Source: Azospirillum sp. 47_25
Lineage (GTDB): Bacteria > Pseudomonadota > Alphaproteobacteria > RF32 > CAG-239
Direction of reading: 5' to 3'
DNA: 10,662 nt
Assembly (NCBI GenBank): GCA_001917125.1
Contig: MNTU01000005.1
Location: forward strand, 1-10,662
The notes beneath the pieces are model-generated. The model did not search any database, was not told the origin of the DNA, and saw only the letters and a program-made list of their open reading frames with translations. Of this stretch, positions 6,662-10,662 are shown piece by piece. A program made the translations under genes and the position numbers. Each line of letters starts with the position of its first letter. The first letter of the stretch is position 1.

Positions 6662-8341
6662 GTGTCGACGAATACGCGAAATTTAAGTTCCATTCTTGAG
6701 CTGAGCGATTTAATGCTGGCAGAGGCCAACCATGCCGAAATCGTCGAAAAAATAATGGATACCGCCGCCGACATGTGTGACGCGGACGGCTGGTTTTTCT
6801 ACAATGTCAATGATGACAAGTTTCTGACCCTTTCATACTGCGTCAACAAAAGCCTGAAAATCACCCGCCGCGGCTCAGACAATCTGGTCTATGCTCCGAC
6901 CGTTTTTCTGCCCGAAATCAAAAACCAGCCGCAGAAATCCATTGCCGCCGCCTGTTTTTTCAGCAAAGGCGTCATTAATTCCAATAACATCTACGCCGAC
7001 AATAAATTTGACAACAGTTTTTTCGCCGAGTTTGACGAAGACAACAATTATGCCACCGTCTCCGTTCTCAGCATTCCGGTAACCACCCGCCGCGGCTACG
7101 TTGTCGGCATTGCGCAGTTTGTCAATCCGCGGGACGAAAGCGGACGCACCCTGACCTTTACGCTGGACACCCAGAAAAACACCATTTCAATCTGCAAGCT
7201 CATCGGTCTTCTGCTGGAAAACAAAATGCTTAATGAGGCCTACGGACAGCTGCTGGAATCTTTCATTGAAGTCCTGGCCCGGGCCATTGACGCCAAATCG
7301 CCTTATACCGGAGCCCACTGCCAGCGCGTGCCCGTTATTGCCCGCCTGCTGGCTACCGCCGCCGTTCAGGAAGACAGCGGCCCGCTGCGTGACTTTGAAA
7401 TGAGCGGCGACGACTGGTACACGCTGCATATTGCCTCCTGGCTGCATGATTGCGGCAAAGTCACAACACCGGAATATATCGTTGACAAAGCCACCAAGCT
7501 GGAAACCATCTACAACCGCATTCATGAAATACGCAGCCGCTTTGAGATTCTGCGCCGCGACGCACATATCGACTACCTGAAAAAGCGCCTGGCCAATACG
7601 GACACGCCGGAGAACCTGCAGGCCGAATTTGTCGCCAAAGTCAGACAGCTGGAAAAAGATTACGATTTTATCGCCCAGTGCAACATCGGCGATAAAGACA
7701 TGACCGAGCGTGACTTTGCCGAACTGGACAGGATTTCCCGCATCACCTTCACCCGTTACTTCAACCGTATGAAAGGGCTCTCCTGGGCAGAACGCGACCA
7801 CATCAAAAACCCTGAAATTTACGAACAGCCAGGTGTTGAAAATCTTCTTCAGGACCGGGGCGACCTGCTCTTTGACCAATATAACCGCGGCGAACTCTAT
7901 AACCTGAAAATCCCGCACGGAACCATCAACAAAGAGGAACGGGAAAAGATCAACGAACACATTGTTGTCACCATCGATATGCTCAAGGCTCTGCCTTTCC
8001 CTAAAGAACTCTCAAAAGTCGTTGAATATGCCGGCGCCCACCACGAGCGCATAGACGGCAAAGGCTATCCCAACGGCCTAACCGGCGACCAAATGTCCAT
8101 TCCTGCCAAAATTATGGCCATTGCCGACATTTTTGAAGCGCTTACCGCCAACGACCGCCCGTATAAAGAACCGAAAAAACTCTCGGAAGTTCTGGCTATT
8201 ATGCGCGACATGAAAAACAACGGACATATCGACCCCGATCTTTACAAGGTTTTCATCACCAGCAAAGTTTACTTGGACTACGCCGAGCAATATATTTCAC
8301 CGGAACAGATTGATGAAATCAACCCCGATGACTATTTATAA
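6662..8341 (+). CDS. GAF / HD-GYP domain protein, probable cyclic-di-GMP phosphodiesterase
   Basis: HD-GYP enzymes hydrolyse the second messenger cyclic-di-GMP in the cytoplasm. From the GTG start the protein is 559 residues (574 from the ATG at 6617). Residues about 10-185 look like a GAF sensor domain, then a linker helix leads to the catalytic part at about 215. Key residues are all present: YTGAHCQRV, the HD pair His262-Asp263 in LHDCGK, His433 in INEHI, HHE at 460-462 with DGKGYPNGL (the GYP motif), and IADIFEALTANDRPY. So it should be active. Unusually, about 140 residues (roughly 281-419, helical and charged) are inserted between KATKL and INKEERE, where ordinary HD-GYP domains have only a short link. 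I have a memory of a similar KATKLETIYNRIHEIR subfamily, so this is likely inherited, not damage. No membrane segments. The signal sensed by the GAF domain is unknown. Confidence 0.9.
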   Translation: MSTNTRNLSSILELSDLMLAEANHAEIVEKIMDTAADMCDADGWFFYNVNDDKFLTLSYCVNKSLKITRRGSDNLVYAPTVFLPEIKNQPQKSIAAACFFSKGVINSNNIYADNKFDNSFFAEFDEDNNYATVSVLSIPVTTRRGYVVGIAQFVNPRDESGRTLTFTLDTQKNTISICKLIGLLLENKMLNEAYGQLLESFIEVLARAIDAKSPYTGAHCQRVPVIARLLATAAVQEDSGPLRDFEMSGDDWYTLHIASWLHDCGKVTTPEYIVDKATKLETIYNRIHEIRSRFEILRRDAHIDYLKKRLANTDTPENLQAEFVAKVRQLEKDYDFIAQCNIGDKDMTERDFAELDRISRITFTRYFNRMKGLSWAERDHIKNPEIYEQPGVENLLQDRGDLLFDQYNRGELYNLKIPHGTINKEEREKINEHIVVTIDMLKALPFPKELSKVVEYAGAHHERIDGKGYPNGLTGDQMSIPAKIMAIADIFEALTANDRPYKEPKKLSEVLAIMRDMKNNGHIDPDLYKVFITSKVYLDYAEQYISPEQIDEINPDDYL

Positions 8342-8366
8342 ATAAGACACTGACGGAGAAACAAGC

Positions 8367-9092
8367 ATGAGTAACTTAAGAATTGAACCAGTTCTGTGCC
8401 GGGCCGGCACCATGGACAATTACGCCTGGCTGCTCACCGATGAAGAAACGGGACAAAGCGCTGTGGTTGACCCCTCCGAAGCGGCGCCGATTATTGCCAG
8501 ATGCAAAGAATTGGGCATCAAACCGCAATATATCTTCAACACCCATCACCATTACGACCATACCGACGCCAACCTGGAACTGAAAGCGCTTTACGGCGCA
8601 CAGGTTGTCGGCGGAGCAGCCGACCTCAACCGTATTCCGGGCATAGACATCGGCCTGAATGACGGAGATACGTTCAGCCTCGGCAGCTCCCGCGCCGAAA
8701 TTATCCGCGCTGACGGCCACACCATCGGTCATATTCTGTGGTATTTTCCTGAAGCTAAAGCCCTCTTCACCGGCGACACGCTGTTTAACCTTTGCATCGG
8801 CGGTCTGTTTGAAGGCAGCGCCGAACAAATGTTTGCCACACTGAATAAAATCAAAGAACTCCCGAACGACGTCAAATTCTATCCCGGTCATGAATATACC
8901 ATTCACGGCATCGGCTTCGCCCAATACTTCAACCCCAACAGCCAGCTGCTTAAACAATATGTGGAAGAGGCCATGGGCAAAATCAAACAGGGAAAACCGG
9001 TCGCACCGGTAACCCTCGGTCTGGAAAAACACTGCAATCCTTATCTTCAGGCCGTCACCCCTGCCAGTCTGAACAAACTCTGCAGTATGTAG
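8367..9092 (+). CDS. gloB: Glyoxalase II (hydroxyacylglutathione hydrolase)
   Basis: Glyoxalase II hydrolyses S-lactoylglutathione to lactate and glutathione, the second step of methylglyoxal detoxification in the cytoplasm. The 241-residue product is a metallo-beta-lactamase fold enzyme. THHHYDH at 59-65 gives the two-metal site, and the later ligands appear in GHTIGH, FTGDTLF and YPGHEYT. The C-terminal segment with LGLEKHCNPYLQA corresponds to the substrate-binding HAGH_C part, where many family members have NPFLR; here the Arg is Gln. Length is slightly below the usual 250-260. GGAG at 8355-8358 lies eight bases before the ATG. It is 25 bases after the HD-GYP stop, so the two may share a transcript. 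The Arg-to-Gln change leaves room for a related thioester hydrolase, but the full metal motif and C-terminal domain favour glyoxalase II. Confidence 0.88.
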   Translation: MSNLRIEPVLCRAGTMDNYAWLLTDEETGQSAVVDPSEAAPIIARCKELGIKPQYIFNTHHHYDHTDANLELKALYGAQVVGGAADLNRIPGIDIGLNDGDTFSLGSSRAEIIRADGHTIGHILWYFPEAKALFTGDTLFNLCIGGLFEGSAEQMFATLNKIKELPNDVKFYPGHEYTIHGIGFAQYFNPNSQLLKQYVEEAMGKIKQGKPVAPVTLGLEKHCNPYLQAVTPASLNKLCSM

Positions 9093-9099
9093 AAAAAAT

Positions 9100-9128
9100 T
9101 AGACAAAATTATTTTTTTATGATAGTAT
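9100..9128 (+). promoter_or_regulatory. Candidate promoter for the 487-aa gene
   Basis: TAGACA (9100-9105, five of six to the -35 consensus) is followed by 17 bases and TAGTAT (9123-9128, four of six); TATTAT (9126-9131) is an alternative with a 20-base spacer. The 69-base AT-rich gap and the lack of a terminator after gloB leave open whether this is an independent promoter or an addition to read-through. Confidence 0.4.
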
Positions 9129-9161
9129 TATCTCATATCTAACCATCAGGACGATTGGCAC

Positions 9162-10625
9162 ATGAAAGTTCTATCCAAAGCCGAAAGGGAAAACCAATAT
9201 CGCAAACGAGCCGACGCGGCCACCCGCAAAGCTACCTCGCCGAACACGGACAAGCGGCAGGCAACCCTCCGGAAAATAAAGGAACGGCTGCAACAGCTGA
9301 ACTACGTCATTAACGACGAAAAAGCTTTGGAAGAAATCATCGGCGATGACAATAAACTGAACCTGGATAAAATCGGCATTCTGAGCGAAAGAGGCATCAT
9401 TTCGCTCAACGAAAAAGAACTGGAAGCCGAAACGCCGCAGATTGAATTTTCTTTTGACAAGCATAATCCGACTTTTGAAAACGCATACACGGATTCTTTC
9501 GCTTCCGGACAGCCGCTCCTGTCCCAAACCGAGGAACTGCGCCCTGCTCCCAAAATCAAAATCTTCAGCATCAGCGAAGAATTGCCCGAACTTCCGCAAT
9601 CCAGAGAAAGACAAACGCCTGCCTCCCGGACTGCCGAAACAAACGAATCTAATACGCGGCAGGAAAACAACACCGCCCGAACCACCCGCAGAATAGATGA
9701 GCTGCTTGCCCATCGCGAGCAAAAAAACAAAACGGCCCCAAAGGAAGACACGCCGCCGGCCCCGGCAAAAGAAACCGCTCCCGAAAAGAAAGAAAAACCC
9801 GAAGCTTCCGATCACTCCGAAGAACCCTCATGGATTAAGGGCTATCCCGCTTCACTGAAAAAATGGTGCGAAACCGCCGTTGATAAAAAAACCGGAGAAC
9901 CCAAACGCGAAATTAAAGAAGTTCGGGTGCAAACCGATGAAAACCGGGAACCTGCGTCCGTGGAAATCGAAGTCCGCCCGTTGAGCCCGATTGCCCGCAA
10001 ACGCGGCGATGCCGGCGCTGTCTATATGGTGAAAAAAGCGCCGCAGCCGGATAAAATCGACGTCACCGTCAAAAACCCCGAAGCCGGCAAACCGCTCAGC
10101 TACGACTACTTTTACGCCTTGGTCAAAGCCGCCCGCGACAACGGAGCCGACACCATTGAATTCAACAATATTCGTACGCCGGAATTCCGTGACAAACTGC
10201 TGGCCGCCGCTCTGCAATTTAAAATGAAATTAAAGAACCCGCCCGGCGTCATCAATTTGGAAGCCGAACATCTGCAAAGCATACCGCCCGGCTGCCGCCA
10301 ATACCTGACCAAACATAACGAAGCGGCCAAAAAGGCGCTGCAAAAAATGGGCCGGGAAATAGTCCCCGAAAAAGGAACCAAATTCGGCCAAGGGCCCAAA
10401 GCAGAAGAACGGACACATACCGAAAAAGTCTTCATCGAATCAACGCAGATGGAAGAAAAACTCGCCAAAACCGAAAGATTTATGCGGCAGCAGGAAAAAC
10501 GGGTCAATTCCCCTTCAACCGCCGAATATGACCAAAATCCGGAACGCGGCAACCGTGACCCGTCCAAACGCAACAATAAAAGAAACAGAAAAACATTCAG
10601 CTATCACAAAGGTAAAGAGATATAA
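9162..10625 (+). CDS. Charged protein of unknown function with possible LPD7-like C-terminal region
   Basis: I do not recognise the full-length protein (487 residues). Residues 1-55 are strongly charged and probably helical (KAERENQYRKRADAATRK). Residues about 120-222 are rich in Glu, Lys, Pro, Thr and Arg and look disordered. A folded part seems to begin at WIKGYP (about 224). Within it, residues 313-366 (SYDYFYALVKAARDNGADTI, then TPEFRDKLLAAALQFKMKL and PPGVINL) read like an alternating helix/strand unit. It resembles the LPD7 domain found in relaxases and related polyvalent proteins: Ala-rich helix, a strand, a second Ala-rich helix ending in a strand. This is a pattern impression only. 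The tail (about 400-487) is basic and polar, suggesting nucleic-acid or partner binding. AGGA lies 10 bases before the ATG; a terminator stem follows the stop. No signal peptide, membrane segment or catalytic motif is visible. Confidence 0.85.
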   Translation: MKVLSKAERENQYRKRADAATRKATSPNTDKRQATLRKIKERLQQLNYVINDEKALEEIIGDDNKLNLDKIGILSERGIISLNEKELEAETPQIEFSFDKHNPTFENAYTDSFASGQPLLSQTEELRPAPKIKIFSISEELPELPQSRERQTPASRTAETNESNTRQENNTARTTRRIDELLAHREQKNKTAPKEDTPPAPAKETAPEKKEKPEASDHSEEPSWIKGYPASLKKWCETAVDKKTGEPKREIKEVRVQTDENREPASVEIEVRPLSPIARKRGDAGAVYMVKKAPQPDKIDVTVKNPEAGKPLSYDYFYALVKAARDNGADTIEFNNIRTPEFRDKLLAAALQFKMKLKNPPGVINLEAEHLQSIPPGCRQYLTKHNEAAKKALQKMGREIVPEKGTKFGQGPKAEERTHTEKVFIESTQMEEKLAKTERFMRQQEKRVNSPSTAEYDQNPERGNRDPSKRNNKRNRKTFSYHKGKEI

Positions 10626-10638
10626 ATTGAAAACAAAA

Positions 10639-10662
10639 CCCCGCCGGATGAAAACGGCGGGG
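10639..10662 (+). terminator. Intrinsic terminator stem, cut by window end
   Basis: CCCCGCCG (10639-10646) and CGGCGGGG (10655-10662) pair perfectly around an 8-base loop GATGAAAA, 13 bases after the stop of the last gene. The upstream arm is preceded by AAAACAAAA, so a matching T-run may follow just outside the window. The G/C-rich stem directly after a gene makes an intrinsic terminator the best reading. Confidence 0.8.

Noticed and set aside
7187..7960. Minus-strand open frame opposite the HD-GYP gene
   Set aside because: It overlaps the conserved HD motif region entirely and has shadow-like composition.
8376..9032. Minus-strand open frame opposite gloB
   Set aside because: The sense strand carries an intact metallo-hydrolase; the antisense translation has no motif.
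9091..9120. A- and T-runs after gloB as a terminator
   Set aside because: There is no G/C-rich stem between the A-run and T-run, so a stable terminator hairpin is not supported.
9171..9815. Minus-strand open frame opposite the last gene
   Set aside because: Phe/Gly-rich translation mirrors the Lys/Glu/Pro-rich sense frame; no start signals seen.
1..10662. CRISPR, tRNA/rRNA, insertion sequence or prophage features
   Set aside because: I saw no spaced direct repeats, cloverleaf, transposase, integrase or terminal inverted repeats in the window.

Overview
The window looks like a chromosomal segment from an alphaproteobacterium. The best pointers are an HEAT-like DUF2336 protein, a DUF2333 membrane protein, and an Nfu-type Fe-S protein with the Nfu_N plus NifU C-terminal layout. 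The Cys-rich module at the left edge resembles proteins I remember from uncultured gut Rhodospirillales-like bacteria, but that narrower placement is only an inference. No rRNA, tRNA, CRISPR array, insertion sequence or prophage signature is visible. Coding density is high and the genes share a similar style apart from the left end.

Left end (1-1279). The window opens inside a secreted-looking, very Cys- and Tyr-rich protein whose 3' end is at 670. A perfect hairpin with A and T runs on either side (671-700) separates it from a converging minus-strand gene for an unrecognised 110-residue protein (738-1070). That small gene has the best promoter in the window: a consensus -35, 17-base spacer, near-consensus -10 with a TG extension, and a good Shine-Dalgarno.

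Envelope / Fe-S operon (1280-5387). murJ (lipid II flippase), a DUF2333 membrane-anchored protein, an Nfu-type Fe-S scaffold/carrier and an exported Bax-like N-acetylglucosaminidase lie head to tail. Their junctions are a 20-base overlap, a 1-base gap and a 4-base ATGA overlap, so they are almost certainly co-transcribed and translationally coupled. MurJ and the glucosaminidase suggest a peptidoglycan theme; the Nfu gene is the odd member.

Signalling and metabolic genes (5388-9092). After an AT-rich gap come a DUF2336 repeat protein, a GAF/HD-GYP cyclic-di-GMP phosphodiesterase with a large insertion inside its catalytic domain, and a glyoxalase II. The HD-GYP gene probably starts at a GTG (6662) behind a perfect AAGGAGG, not at the upstream ATG (6617). 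Two small palindromes sit just before that ribosome-binding site.

Right end (9093-10662). A single gene encodes a 487-residue charged protein with a long disordered middle and a C-terminal region faintly like the LPD7 domain of relaxase-associated proteins. It is followed by a GC-rich terminator stem cut by the window edge.

Overall this is mostly a conserved chromosomal neighbourhood. I see no complete new defence, mobile or biosynthetic system. The less-explained pieces are the Cys-rich protein, the orphan minus-strand gene, the HD-GYP insertion and leader, and the last gene.
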